From: Pseudomonas sp. B21-028
GTDB lineage: Bacteria > Pseudomonadota > Gammaproteobacteria > Pseudomonadales > Pseudomonadaceae
Assembly (NCBI RefSeq): GCF_024749045.1
Contig: NZ_CP087184.1
Coordinates: 2,418,001-2,482,000, forward strand
DNA length: 64,000 nt
Direction: 5' to 3'
Part shown: positions 43,838-52,319 of the stretch, piece after piece
How the letters are laid out: each line of letters opens with the position of its first letter
Numbering within the stretch: the first letter of the stretch is position 1
Notes under the pieces: generated by a model
Databases searched by the model: none
The model's input: the letters and a program-made list of their open reading frames with translations, nothing else
What the model was told of the DNA's origin: nothing
Position numbers and translations under genes: made by a program

Positions 43838-45007
43838 TTAGCCGCGTAACCTATTGGATTTCGCAAAGCCCTGTTCGAGGTCTTCGATCAGATCAGATGG
43901 GTCTTCAAGACCAATATGCAGCCGCACAAGGTGCCCATCAATTTCCCAAGACGTCGCAGTTCTGACGGGTTTGGGATCTGCGATCATCGCCAAGCTTTCA
44001 AAACCGCCCCAAGAGTAGCCAATTGAAAACAACGATAGGCTATCCAAGAGTGCATCTGCCGCTGCTTGTGTGGAAGGTTTGGTCACGAAGGACAGTAAAC
44101 CTGATGCTCCTTTAAAATCCCTTTTCCATAACTGGTGCTGAGGGTGAGACTCTAATGCAGGATAATAAACTGCTTCCACTTCCTCGCGTGTCTCCAGCCA
44201 CTTGGCGACAATCGTAGCGTTTTTGTAATGACGTTCCAGTCGCACATCTAGCGTCCTCATCCCTCGAAGCGCCAGCGTCACGTCATCTGGACTAGCAAAC
44301 AGGCCCATGTTGAAATGGAATTGCTTGAGGCTATCCCACGCTCGCTTGGAGGCTGATACGGTGCCAAGAACGGCATCCGAGTGACCGACGATATATTTCG
44401 TTGCGGCCATGATGGATAGATCGACACCGAGTTCCAGTGATGGAAAGTAAAGCGGGGTACCCCAAGTGTTGTCTGCAATAACCAGGATGTCATGCTCATG
44501 GGCAACCTTGGCTATCGCAGGGATGTCTTGTATTTCCAGAGTCAAGGAGCCAGGAGATTCGGTATAGATGGCTTTAGTGTTTGGTTTGAGGAAATCTACG
44601 ATACCGGCACCAATTGTCGGGTCGTAAAACGAGACCTCGATTCCAAGGCGTTGACCCACCTGCTCACAAAAAGCCCTTATCGGCGAATACACGTTGTCGG
44701 CAATAAGTAGGTGATCCCCAGCTCCCACCACCGACAGTATGGCAGTCGTACATGCGGAGAGCCCTGAGGGGCAAAGAACCGTGCCTTCCGCTCCCTCCAG
44801 CTGCTGGAGGGCCTGAGTCAATGCTTCCGTCGAAGGGTTGTTCCAACGGCCATACGTATATTTTTGGCGTCCCTCGCGCATCGACTCACACGTAGGGAAC
44901 GCCACAGTGGAACCCCGGTAAACCGGTGTATTCACGAAGCCATGATGCTGATCAGGCTCGATAGAAGCGTGGGCGAGTAGGGTTTGTACGTTTTTATATT
45001 TTTTCAT
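43838..45007 (-). CDS. metC: Cystathionine beta-lyase family PLP enzyme
   Basis: Cys/Met-metabolism PLP enzyme of 389 residues. PLP lysine in MAATKYIVGHSDAVLG; other marks are YTYGRWNNPSTEALTQAL, CPSGLSACTTAIL, ADNTWGTPLYFPS and the C-terminal SIGYSWGGFESL, which is MetC-like. It releases homocysteine or H2S from cystathionine or cysteine, or cleaves other sulfur or selenium amino acids. The ATG at 45007 follows GGAAG. It neighbours the sulfide oxidation genes (convergent with fisR) and is divergent from an amino-acid permease, suggesting uptake and beta-elimination of a sulfur amino acid that feeds sulfide to SQR. Confidence 0.87.
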   Translation of the reverse strand: MKKYKNVQTLLAHASIEPDQHHGFVNTPVYRGSTVAFPTCESMREGRQKYTYGRWNNPSTEALTQALQQLEGAEGTVLCPSGLSACTTAILSVVGAGDHLLIADNVYSPIRAFCEQVGQRLGIEVSFYDPTIGAGIVDFLKPNTKAIYTESPGSLTLEIQDIPAIAKVAHEHDILVIADNTWGTPLYFPSLELGVDLSIMAATKYIVGHSDAVLGTVSASKRAWDSLKQFHFNMGLFASPDDVTLALRGMRTLDVRLERHYKNATIVAKWLETREEVEAVYYPALESHPQHQLWKRDFKGASGLLSFVTKPSTQAAADALLDSLSLFSIGYSWGGFESLAMIADPKPVRTATSWEIDGHLVRLHIGLEDPSDLIEDLEQGFAKSNRLRG

Positions 45008-45398
45008 ACCGGCTTCCAATCCTTGCGTTTGGTGAGATTTGGCTACGCACTAGCTACCGCAGATTCCAGATTAAAGTGCCATTTTTGTTAAATGTCTACT
45101 ACAAGGTTGGCGTGTAACAAAAATCCTTTCAAAAACAACATATTGTAAATAATTAAAAAATAGAGTTTGCATGGCTACCATGTGAATGGTAGGTTTTTTG
45201 TGTCTTGGGGTTTCGCTACCTGGTCGATCGAGAAGCGATGATCTGAGCGTGCTGTGGCGTTGAGCAGGAGAGGTTTAGTGTCTTTGACGACATGGGAGCT
45301 CAAGGCTTCTCTCGCACTTCCCGCTTGGAATGGGAAGAAGAAAGTTAAGTTTGCAAGGGGTAAGAACAAAAACTGCAAATTAATCGCTTGGGTGGAAC
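45008..45398 (+). promoter_or_regulatory. AT-rich divergent promoter region metC-like/permease
   Basis: About 390 bp, much AT-richer than the flanking genes and without a believable gene. It contains the near-palindrome CTACCATGTGAATGGTAG (45175-45192), one of four such elements in the window. Confidence 0.5.
45175..45192 (+). promoter_or_regulatory. TACC-N8-GGTA operator candidate (copy 1)
   Basis: CTACCATGTGAATGGTAG, 207 bp before the AnsP-like permease. Its right half, GTGAATGGTAG, is identical to the copy at 56946. Confidence 0.6.
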
Positions 45399-46883
45399 AT
45401 GAAAAAACAAAAAATACAAACTCTCTCAGCAGTTCAGTGCGGCAACGAACTAAAAGATAAATCGAACTGGCTTGATTCCCATGAAAGCGGATATTCAAAG
45501 CATTTAAAGAAACGTCATGTACAAATGATGGCGCTAGGTGGAGCCATCGGTACAGGTCTGTTCCTGGGGGCAGGGGCCAGACTGCAAATTGCGGGGCCTG
45601 CACTTGCGGTGATTTATTTGGTTTGTGGGATATTTGCCTTTTTCATTTTGAGGGCGCTGGGTGAGCTAGTGATGCACCGTCCAAGCAGTGGAAGTTTTGT
45701 ATCTTACACCAGGGAGTTTATGGGTGAGCGTGCCTCTTTCGTTGCAGGATGGATGTATTTTGTAGTTTGGGCGTTAACAGGCGTTGTTGATATAACCGCC
45801 ATTGCTATTTATATGAAGTATTGGAGTGTGTTTTCGGATGTTCCTCAGTGGGTATTCGCGCTAAGTGCTTTGGGTGTAGTGACATTGATGAACATGGTCG
45901 GTGTCAAATGGTTTGGTGAAATGGAGTTCTGGTTCGCCGTGATAAAGGTCGCCGCTATCAGTATTTTTTTGGTGATCGGGTCGTTCTTTTTTGCTACTGG
46001 CCATGAGGTGGCAGGACATATTCCGGGCTTGCATTTGATCACGGATAACGGGGGGATATTTCCACATGGGCTTTTGCCAGCAATCATCATCGTGCAAGGC
46101 GTCATCTTTGCTTATGCGAGTATAGAGTTGGTGGGGACTGCCGCTGGCGAGACGACGGATGCTAGAAGTGTTATCCCAAAAGCCATTAATGGTGTGATCT
46201 GGAGAATAGGTTTGTTCTACGTGGGTTCGGTATTTTTGCTTGTTACCGTACTCCCCTGGACTGCCTATAGCGCTAACATCAGTCCTTTTGTAACTTTTTT
46301 TGAAGCACTTGGTGTACCTGGTATTGGCTCCGTTATGAATATCGTTGTGATGACAGCGGCGCTCTCAAGTCTCAATTCAGGTTTATACGCCACTGGGCGT
46401 GTATTGAGATCGCTTGCCATGGGCGGGTCAGCGCCAAAAATGTTTAAACGAATGAGCAGCCAAGGGGTACCCTATATGGGAATCTTGGTCACCATGGGGA
46501 TTAACGTATTTGGTGTTGTACTAAACTTCTTGATTCCATCGCAATTATTTGAGCTCTTGCTGAACTTAGTATCGCTGGGAATTCTTTCGACTTGGGCATT
46601 CATTGTTCTATCGCAAATAAATTACCGTCGTGCTGTAAAAAGAGGTGAGGTCGAAATGGTCTCATTTAGAATGCCTGGAGCGCCGTTCACCTCTTGGCTA
46701 ACTCTTGCTTTCTTGCTTGTGGTATTGGTTCTCTTGGCGTTCGATTATCCCAACGGAACTTACACCGTTCTTTCTATACCGTTAGTCGCTGGAGCACTGA
46801 TGCTGGGTTGGTCGAAGGCCGTCCGTTCCAAAGCTAAAGGTTCGGAAGCAATTGAAAGCGATCCTAGCCACGTAGGGGCCTAG
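45399..46883 (+). CDS. Amino-acid permease of the APC family (AnsP/CycA-like)
   Basis: A 494-residue, twelve-segment inner-membrane transporter. It has the amino-acid-transporter signature HLKKRHVQMMALGGAIGTGL and continues FLGAGARLQIAGP, LGELVMHRPSSGSFVSYTRE and VDITAIAIYMKYW, closest by eye to L-asparagine permease AnsP and relatives (CycA, GabP). The N-terminal tail of about 30 residues is hydrophilic and the start has only a weak ribosome site. Being divergent from the MetC-like gene suggests it brings in the substrate of that enzyme. Substrate not assignable by eye. Confidence 0.85.
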   Translation: MKKQKIQTLSAVQCGNELKDKSNWLDSHESGYSKHLKKRHVQMMALGGAIGTGLFLGAGARLQIAGPALAVIYLVCGIFAFFILRALGELVMHRPSSGSFVSYTREFMGERASFVAGWMYFVVWALTGVVDITAIAIYMKYWSVFSDVPQWVFALSALGVVTLMNMVGVKWFGEMEFWFAVIKVAAISIFLVIGSFFFATGHEVAGHIPGLHLITDNGGIFPHGLLPAIIIVQGVIFAYASIELVGTAAGETTDARSVIPKAINGVIWRIGLFYVGSVFLLVTVLPWTAYSANISPFVTFFEALGVPGIGSVMNIVVMTAALSSLNSGLYATGRVLRSLAMGGSAPKMFKRMSSQGVPYMGILVTMGINVFGVVLNFLIPSQLFELLLNLVSLGILSTWAFIVLSQINYRRAVKRGEVEMVSFRMPGAPFTSWLTLAFLLVVLVLLAFDYPNGTYTVLSIPLVAGALMLGWSKAVRSKAKGSEAIESDPSHVGA

Positions 46884-46889
46884 CTTAAT

Positions 46890-46927
46890 AGAGATGAGAG
46901 GTCGTTTTACAGCGTCCTCTCATCTCT
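46890..46927 (+). terminator. Perfect 12-bp-arm hairpin after the permease gene
   Basis: AGAGATGAGAGG (46890-46901) and CCTCTCATCTCT (46916-46927) flank a 14-nt loop, just after the permease stop. No T-run follows; likely a terminator or 3'-end stabiliser before the TetR gene. Confidence 0.55.
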
Positions 46928-46989
46928 AGAGTTGAACTGTTGCCTTAAGGCAGTTAATATGCATTCATTAAAAACTCTAGGTAAGCTTT

Positions 46990-47553
46990 ATGAGTACGCG
47001 TTCCGACCTTTTAACCACCGCCGAGTTATTGCTGCGCACCAAAGGCTACGCTGCATTTAGCTATGCCGATCTGGCTGACGAAATTGGCATAAAAAAGGCG
47101 AGCATTCATCATCACTTCCCTACAAAGGAAGGGCTCGGAATCGCTGTTATTGAGAGTTATCTATTCAGATTTTCCAAGAATCTAGAATCAATAAACGAAG
47201 AGAGTCATGATGTAGTCGCTCGGTTAAAAGCATTTGCCGAGCTTTTTGTCGATAGCTCGGATAATGGCATGCTGCCACTTTGCGGTGCACTTGCAGCTGA
47301 GCTATCTGCGCTGCCAGAAAGCCTTAAAGAGTTGACCAAGAAGTTTTTTGAGATTCATATTTCTTGGTTAGAAAGTAATCTAGTCATAGGTCAATCCCAA
47401 AAAGTCATTAAGGCAGATCTCAATCCGAAAGAGGTTTCAAGAGCGATCTTGAGCTTGCTTGAAGGCAGCAGTTTTGTTTCCTGGGCCCTTGGCGACAAGG
47501 TGGTTGATCAGTCTGGGTTTAATTTGATTTTGCAAACTATTATCGTTTCGTAA
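46990..47553 (+). CDS. TetR/AcrR-family regulator (paralogue A)
   Basis: A 187-residue repressor. The HTH SYADLADEIGIKKASIHHHFPT is nearly identical to that of the protein at 50497-51120 (SYADLAATIGIRKASIHHHFPT), and both share LPLCGALAAE in the ligand domain. The two are true paralogues and probably recognise similar DNA. The repeated TACC-N8-GGTA element around these genes is the likely operator. It resembles NemR-like electrophile-responsive regulators in group, but I see no decisive sensing motif; a Cys stands in LPLCGAL of both. Confidence 0.85.
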   Translation: MSTRSDLLTTAELLLRTKGYAAFSYADLADEIGIKKASIHHHFPTKEGLGIAVIESYLFRFSKNLESINEESHDVVARLKAFAELFVDSSDNGMLPLCGALAAELSALPESLKELTKKFFEIHISWLESNLVIGQSQKVIKADLNPKEVSRAILSLLEGSSFVSWALGDKVVDQSGFNLILQTIIVS

Positions 47554-47904
47554 CTCGCGCTCAGGATTCTATTCTATAGTGCCGCTCCTCCGTGGGGCGC
47601 ACTTTACGCGGGCGGCAGTGTAGTGAGTGAACGCAATGGCAGACGCTACATTTCCTGGCGCAATGAGTACCACACCTAGCCAAGACTGATTATCCCGTTA
47701 ACGCTTCGACGGCACAGCTGACCGAGTTTTCCGTTGGGTTGTACCAGGTTGGAGGGGAATATTCCCATTATCACGCGGCAACAGGAAACCTCATACGTCT
47801 TGGCGGTTTCGGTCTCCGGCATGTCGTCTATGAAGGCAGGAAAGCCCCCAAAACTAGAAGTACACATCCTTACTCAGAGGAACACTTCGCGTCACTGAGG
47901 CGAG
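47554..47904 (+). other. Non-coding stretch after TetR paralogue A
   Basis: About 350 bp without a convincing gene. A 79-codon ORF starting at 47739 runs into the intron-like element and has no recognisable product. The stretch may be the degenerate body of the group II intron whose 3' end follows. Confidence 0.35.
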
Positions 47905-47972
47905 GAGCCGTATGCGGTAGTTCCGCGCGGATCAGCGGGGAGATGGCAGCTAACCGCCATTCCCACTGCGAC
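47905..47972 (+). mobile_element. Probable group II intron 3' end (domains V and VI) remnant
   Basis: GAGCCGTATGCGGTAG begins a domain-V-like hairpin: GAGCCG at 47905 faces CGGATC at 47928, with an inner GCGG/CCGC stem. It is followed by a domain-VI-like hairpin (GGGAGATGGC at 47938, GCCATTCCC at 47956) and the end CTGCGAC with an A eight nt from the 3' end, as at an intron branch point. Domain V is a few bases short and one lower-stem pair is G-A, so the element is probably inactive. No reverse-transcriptase gene is visible upstream. Confidence 0.4.
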
Positions 47973-48025
47973 CTTTAGAGATACATATCCATAGGATTCA
48001 CTGCCTACTCCCTTAGATTGACCAG

Positions 48026-48589
48026 CTACCTAAGTGAAGCCACTGCATCGGAGCCAATACCACCGATCCGAATCTTTGTTTCTTTGGAAGCCACTTGATT
48101 TTTACCCACGCGATCCGAGCCATCAGCGGCTAGACCTTTTGCTCCCACATGATCGGCACCGTCAGCGGCTAGACCTTTTGCTCCCACATGATCGGCACCG
48201 TCAGCGGCAAGACCTTTTGCCCCGACATGATCGGCACCGTCAGCGGCGACACCTTTTGCCCCGACATGATCGGCACCGTCTGCAGCCAGGTCTTTTGCCC
48301 CGACATGATCGGCACCGTCAGCGGCGACACCTTTTGCCCCGACGTGATCGGCACCGTCAGCGGCCACCTGGCCCGTGCCATGCTCAGCACCACTTCGTGC
48401 TAATGCGTCGGTGCCGACAGGATCAGCACCATCAGATGCGATGGCGGTAGGTTTGGCTTGGATATCGACAATCGATACAGAGCTTGCGGTGGGCAGTTCT
48501 TGCGCCTCTGTACGTAACGACGCTTGAGGCCCTGCGATGTATATTCCAATTGCTGATAAAAAAAGACCTGAAGCAATTTTACGGTTCAT
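48026..48589 (-). CDS. Secreted protein of tandem 13-residue AADGADHVGAKG repeats
   Basis: A 187-residue protein of unknown function. An N-terminal signal (KIASGLFLSAIGIYIAG, cleavage probably near residue 23-30) is followed by a linker and then seven units of 13 residues from 76 to 166, pattern AADGADHVGAKG[VL]; five are perfect apart from the last one or two positions and the last unit is degenerate. Less regular copies (ASDGADPVGTDAL) precede them. The array is acidic with Asp-Gly-x-Asp spacing that could bind cations, and a His in each unit. GGGAGAG precedes the ATG. No neighbours suggest a job. A cell-surface, metal-binding or phage-interaction role is possible but unproven. Confidence 0.75.
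   Translation of the reverse strand: MNRKIASGLFLSAIGIYIAGPQASLRTEAQELPTASSVSIVDIQAKPTAIASDGADPVGTDALARSGAEHGTGQVAADGADHVGAKGVAADGADHVGAKDLAADGADHVGAKGVAADGADHVGAKGLAADGADHVGAKGLAADGADHVGAKGLAADGSDRVGKNQVASKETKIRIGGIGSDAVASLR
48092..48364 (-). repeat. Seven in-frame 39-bp tandem repeats
   Basis: The seven 13-codon units of the secreted repeat protein. The 39-bp units are nearly identical at DNA level, alternating GGCTAGACC/GGCGACACC type variants, which points to recent unit duplication. Confidence 0.85.
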
Positions 48590-48890
48590 GACTGCTCTCC
48601 CTGATACCTTTTCGAAAAAATTTTTAAACCTAGTAAAGGTTTAGAGCGTAATAGCCTTTCTTTGGTTTAAGCCATCCTACTCATAGGCGTTTTGCCGTCC
48701 GTCCATTCGGATAGACAGTGCCTAGCTGTGCGCTATGTTTACCAGGCTTGTGAGTAGGTTACTCCTTGCCGGCTCTGGTGCGTCAGGCAAAATCTAAAAA
48801 TTTTATTGCATCCATACCTACCAGTTGGTAGAGTTGTTTAGTCGAACATCAATCCACGCGCAAAAATGCGTTGCACAGAGGACTTACCAA
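48590..48890 (+). promoter_or_regulatory. Divergent region between repeat protein and OsmC genes
   Basis: About 300 bp with no gene. It holds the operator candidate ATACCTACCAGTTGGTAG (48814-48831), whose inner 14 bp CTACCAGTTGGTAG is a perfect palindrome, 60 bp before the OsmC start. Confidence 0.55.
48814..48831 (+). promoter_or_regulatory. TACC-N8-GGTA operator candidate (copy 2)
   Basis: ATACCTACCAGTTGGTAG. The last 11 bases are identical to the copy at 56812. Position close to the OsmC promoter suits repression. Confidence 0.62.
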
Positions 48891-49445
48891 ATGACAAATA
48901 ACCTGAACGGTATTGACGTAGCCGCCCTGCAGCAGTTTGCCCAAGGTGTTGCCGAGGATGCGGGCAAGCGCCACGCCAGCTTTAACGTCAAGACTCAGTG
49001 GAAAGGCCAGACGCGCTCTGTGGCCAAAGTCAGTCGCTACAGCCTCGCCGGTGAGACCTATTCCCGTGATTTCGAAATCGCCGCCGATGAGCCAAATGAG
49101 TTGCTGGGCCAGAACAGTGCGCCTAACCCTCAAGAACTGCTGATGGCCGCTCTCAACGCTTGCATGTCGGTCGGCTATGCGGCCAACGCCGCCATGATGG
49201 GTATCAAGATCCACAGTCTGGAAATTGAGACGGACGGTACCCTCGACCTGCGTGGTTTCTTGGGTCTCGACGAGAGCGTGAACCCAGGCTACGACGAAGT
49301 GAGCTTCGTCGTTCGCCTGCACACCGATGCGCCCCGTGAACGTGTGGAAGAGCTGCACAAGAATGTACTCAAGACGTCGGTCAACTACGCCAACTTCTCG
49401 AAAGCCATTCGTATGGTGCCGACCCTCGAGGTTCGTGAGGACTGA
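48891..49445 (+). CDS. OsmC-family protein
   Basis: About 184 residues of the OsmC/Ohr fold. The core NSAPNPQELLMAALNACMSV holds the conserved Cys and the preceding Glu/Gln; the second Cys of classical peroxidase OsmC/Ohr is not evident in the C-terminal part (NYANFSKAIRMVPTLEV), so it may be of the YhfA-like or thiol-transfer subgroup rather than a full peroxidase. The ATG at 48891 follows GAGG. A terminator lies after it, so it is probably monocistronic, controlled by the palindrome 60 bp upstream. Confidence 0.83.
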   Translation: MTNNLNGIDVAALQQFAQGVAEDAGKRHASFNVKTQWKGQTRSVAKVSRYSLAGETYSRDFEIAADEPNELLGQNSAPNPQELLMAALNACMSVGYAANAAMMGIKIHSLEIETDGTLDLRGFLGLDESVNPGYDEVSFVVRLHTDAPRERVEELHKNVLKTSVNYANFSKAIRMVPTLEVRED

Positions 49446-49477
49446 TTTTCATCGGGTTTGACTCTCTGAACCCTAAG

Positions 49478-49507
49478 AGCGCCAGCAGACGAATGATCTC
49501 TGGCGCT
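49478..49507 (+). terminator. Rho-independent terminator after osmC-like gene
   Basis: AGCGCCAG (49478) and CTGGCGCT (49500) pair over a 14-nt loop, followed by GCAATTTTTGG with five T. Confidence 0.65.
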
Positions 49508-49542
49508 GCAATTTTTGGAAATTAAGTTAACTGGAGTATGAA

Positions 49543-50316
49543 ATGAACGATTTTTTCAAAGGTAAGAAACTGCTTGTTGTAGGTGGCACCAGTGGTATGG
49601 GTCTGGAAACGGCCCGCATGGTGCTGAAAGCGGGTGGCAGCGTGGTGTTGACAGGCAGCAAGCAAGACAAGGCAGACGCCATCCGTGGCGAGTTGAGCGT
49701 GCTGGGCCCGGTTTCCGTGATAGTCGCTAACCTCATGACTGAAGAGGGCATGAATTTCGTTCGCAACGAAATCAATGCCAACCATAGCGATATCAGCCTG
49801 ATGGTGAACTCCGCTGGCATATTCATTCCCAAAGCCTTCACCGAGCACGACGAGGCTGAGTACGACATGTACCTGTCTCTCAACCGTGCGACGTTCTTCA
49901 TCACTCAGGCCGTAGTCAAGAACATGCTCGCCGCCAAGCGCGAAGGGTCAATTGTCAACGTCGGCTCCATCGGTGCACAGGCCGCATTGGCTGGTTCGCC
50001 GGCCTCTGCCTACTCCATGGCGAAGGCAGGTCTGCACGCGCTGACACGCAACCTGGCAATTGAATTGGCTCACTCGGGTATCCGCGTCAACGCCGTCTCG
50101 CCAGGGATCGTTCACACCTCGATCTATGAAGGGTTCATGGACAAAGAGGCGATCCCGGAAGCGATGAAGTCGCTGAACGATTTCCATCCACTGGGCCGAG
50201 TTGGTGTTCCGGAGGATGTGGCCAACACCATCGTGTTCCTGCTGTCGGACAAGACATCCTGGGTGACCGGAGCGATCTGGGACGTGGATGCGGGAATTAT
50301 GGCCGTTCGTGCCTGA
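49543..50316 (+). CDS. SDR-family NAD(P)-dependent oxidoreductase
   Basis: Classical short-chain dehydrogenase/reductase of 257 residues. Cofactor loop [14 protein letters not shown] (a TGxxxGxG variant with GGTSGMG), NSAGIF, catalytic Ser in [15 protein letters not shown] with Tyr and Lys, and [16 protein letters not shown] precedes the ATG. It lies between OsmC and the second TetR and probably reduces a reactive carbonyl in this stress island. Confidence 0.87.
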   Translation: MNDFFKGKKLLVVGGTSGMGLETARMVLKAGGSVVLTGSKQDKADAIRGELSVLGPVSVIVANLMTEEGMNFVRNEINANHSDISLMVNSAGIFIPKAFTEHDEAEYDMYLSLNRATFFITQAVVKNMLAAKREGSIVNVGSIGAQAALAGSPASAYSMAKAGLHALTRNLAIELAHSGIRVNAVSPGIVHTSIYEGFMDKEAIPEAMKSLNDFHPLGRVGVPEDVANTIVFLLSDKTSWVTGAIWDVDAGIMAVRA

Positions 50317-50335
50317 GTTCAGCTAACGCTGTCTG

Positions 50336-50362
50336 ATGGAAGTCGCCTGAGTCGACTTCCAT
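50336..50362 (+). terminator. Hairpin after SDR gene
   Basis: ATGGAAGTCG (50336) and CGACTTCCAT (50353) form a 10-bp stem with a 7-nt loop 20 bp after the SDR stop. No T-run follows. Confidence 0.5.
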
Positions 50363-50496
50363 TCCATCACCAAGAGTGCTGGGAGGTGTATGTAATGGCT
50401 CAAACGTTTATCCAAGGCCATTCGAACTGGCCCAGCTGGCAGCAGCTTGCCAGCTTTTGGTGTAGGGCGGCTGAAGACTAGCCGCAGGAGTTTTCA

Positions 50497-51120
50497 ATGT
50501 CAGTTTCGACAAGAGCAGCGCTGTTAAAAGTCGCGGAAAACCAAATGAGGTCTAAAGGCTACTCGGCATTTAGTTATGCTGATCTAGCCGCGACGATTGG
50601 TATTAGAAAAGCCAGCATTCATCACCACTTTCCTACCAAAGAGTGTCTCGGTCAAGAGTTGATAAAGGACTCTATCAATCGCTTCGAAACGACCATTAGG
50701 TCAATTGAAGACGCTGATGAGGATCCTTTGATGCGGCTTCGAGCGTTTTCCCGTCTTTTCGTCATCAGTGCGAATGAAGGGCTTCTACCGTTGTGTGGCG
50801 CACTGGCGGCGGAAATGGCAGCACTGCCTTTATCGCTTCAAGTGCTTACTCGAGTATTTTTCGAGACGCAACTTGACTGGCTCCAGAGAACCATCAGTGA
50901 GGCGGCTGTTCAGAAAGGCTGGTTACTGGCCAGGCCCGCTCAATCCTATGCATTCATGCTGTTGAGCGCATTAGAGGGCGCGAGTCTCATTGATTGGACA
51001 TTGGGCAGATCGGCAGATCCCTTAGCTGGGTTCGACTGCTTGCTCGAATCGGTGGAGCGATCAGCCGTAATGGCCGCTCGTGAGATCAAACATACCAGTG
51101 GGCATCAACAGAGTTGTTAA
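50497..51120 (+). CDS. TetR/AcrR-family regulator (paralogue B)
   Basis: A 207-residue paralogue of the regulator at 46990-47553. The HTH SYADLAATIGIRKASIHHHFPT and the LPLCGALAAEMAALP segment are shared. AGGAG precedes the ATG. It lies in the middle of the thiol/electrophile-stress genes; the four TACC-N8-GGTA elements are the likely target of one or both paralogues. Having two may allow different inducers on one operator set. Confidence 0.86.
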   Translation: MSVSTRAALLKVAENQMRSKGYSAFSYADLAATIGIRKASIHHHFPTKECLGQELIKDSINRFETTIRSIEDADEDPLMRLRAFSRLFVISANEGLLPLCGALAAEMAALPLSLQVLTRVFFETQLDWLQRTISEAAVQKGWLLARPAQSYAFMLLSALEGASLIDWTLGRSADPLAGFDCLLESVERSAVMAAREIKHTSGHQQSC

Positions 51121-51185
51121 CAGTCGCTTTTAGCCTTCCCTCAATAGCGACGACTTCTTTTATTTCCTTTCAAACAGAGTGATTT

Positions 51186-51881
51186 ATGAGCAGTGTTTCG
51201 AAGAAATTCGTAGTAGATATTTGGTCTGATTACGTCTGTCCTTGGTGCTGGGTCGCTAAGCGTCGTTTTGATAAAGCGCTTGAAAGCTTCCCTCACAAGG
51301 ACAGCGTTCAAGTCAACGTTAGAGCTTACCGTCTTGCCCCGAACCACGTTGCTGAGCCTATGGTAGACGCCCTCAAACGTAAATTGGGTAGCCCTGGCGC
51401 TGCTGTAACCATGATGACTACGGTGAAGCAGTATGGCCAGTCTTCGGGGCTTGATTACCGTTTTGAAACCATGCTATTTGGCGATACTGCAGATGCGCAC
51501 GTATTGGTCAAAGCAGTTGAAGATGAAGCGGTGAAGAAAAACCTGGTGGAAGCGCTGTATGAGCAAAGTACCACCCAGGGTAAGTCGCTTTTTGAAAGAA
51601 ATAGTTTAGAGACGATAGCGAAGTCTGTAGGGGTATCTGACGAGTCGATTCGACTCGCGTGGTCATCCCCGGATCTGCGCCTTCAGATGCAGAAAGACGA
51701 GCGCGCGGCGGCCCAGTTTGGCTCAGGCGTTCCATTTTTTGTGTTCAATAATTCGTTTTCTGTTTCGGGTGCTCAGCCTCAGGAGGCTTTTCTCCAGGCA
51801 CTGAATCAAATGTATTTGGAATCAAAGGATGAGGATGAGTCGTTCAGTGGTCAAGTCTGCGGTCTTGATGGATGTAATTGA
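51186..51881 (+). CDS. DsbA-family (FrnE-type) thiol oxidoreductase
   Basis: Cytosolic DsbA-like protein of 231 residues with the active site YVCPWCWVAKRRFD (CPWC) near the N-terminus, the helical insert, and the conserved cis-Pro region SGVPFFVFNNSFSVSGAQP. A second Cys pair in VCGLDGC ends the chain, as in FrnE proteins where C-terminal cysteines shuttle disulfides. No signal peptide. It follows the TetR paralogue B and precedes a thioredoxin-like gene, forming a small thiol-redox set. Confidence 0.87.
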   Translation: MSSVSKKFVVDIWSDYVCPWCWVAKRRFDKALESFPHKDSVQVNVRAYRLAPNHVAEPMVDALKRKLGSPGAAVTMMTTVKQYGQSSGLDYRFETMLFGDTADAHVLVKAVEDEAVKKNLVEALYEQSTTQGKSLFERNSLETIAKSVGVSDESIRLAWSSPDLRLQMQKDERAAAQFGSGVPFFVFNNSFSVSGAQPQEAFLQALNQMYLESKDEDESFSGQVCGLDGCN

Positions 51882-51952
51882 TGCTACAGACTTTGCGGCA
51901 CCTGTTGGTGCTGCAATCTCTGGATTTGGAGTGGCGTGTGAGTGAGGTGTAA

Positions 51953-52282
51953 ATGAACCGTATCGTAGACTTGAAGGCCGAACAGTTCGCCAGATTCGTT
52001 GCAAAAGGTAGCAGCGTCGTGCTGTTTTCGGCGTCTTGGTGCAAACCATGCCAGGAAATCAAACCGGTCTTTCACGACCTGGCAGACAAGCTGCATTCTC
52101 GCGCAGCCTTCGGAAGGATTGATGTGGCTGTTTCGCCGACGATTTCCCAGATGTACGGTATCCGGTCAGTGCCATCCTTGGCGATTTTTCACGAGGGGCG
52201 GTTGCGCTTAGTCTTGGCCGGCTCTCGTTCGGTTGCCGCGTTGAAGAAAGCAATCTTGGCTGACTTAAAGGACGTCCTGTAG
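51953..52282 (+). CDS. Thioredoxin-family protein
   Basis: A 109-residue cytosolic thioredoxin-fold protein with the active site ASWCKPCQEIKP and the cis-Pro in IRSVPSLAIFHEG. GAGGTG precedes the ATG. The CKPC variant of CGPC suggests a redox potential different from housekeeping thioredoxin. Downstream of the FrnE gene by 71 bp, converging on kefC. Confidence 0.87.
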   Translation: MNRIVDLKAEQFARFVAKGSSVVLFSASWCKPCQEIKPVFHDLADKLHSRAAFGRIDVAVSPTISQMYGIRSVPSLAIFHEGRLRLVLAGSRSVAALKKAILADLKDVL

Positions 52283-52319
52283 ACCGACCTCAGAATGGCT
52301 TTAGATTTTCGACCTTCAT

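Noticed and set aside
48092..48364. Regular 39-bp repeats that could suggest a CRISPR array
   Set aside because: The repeats are contiguous with no spacers and translate in frame as a 13-residue protein repeat.
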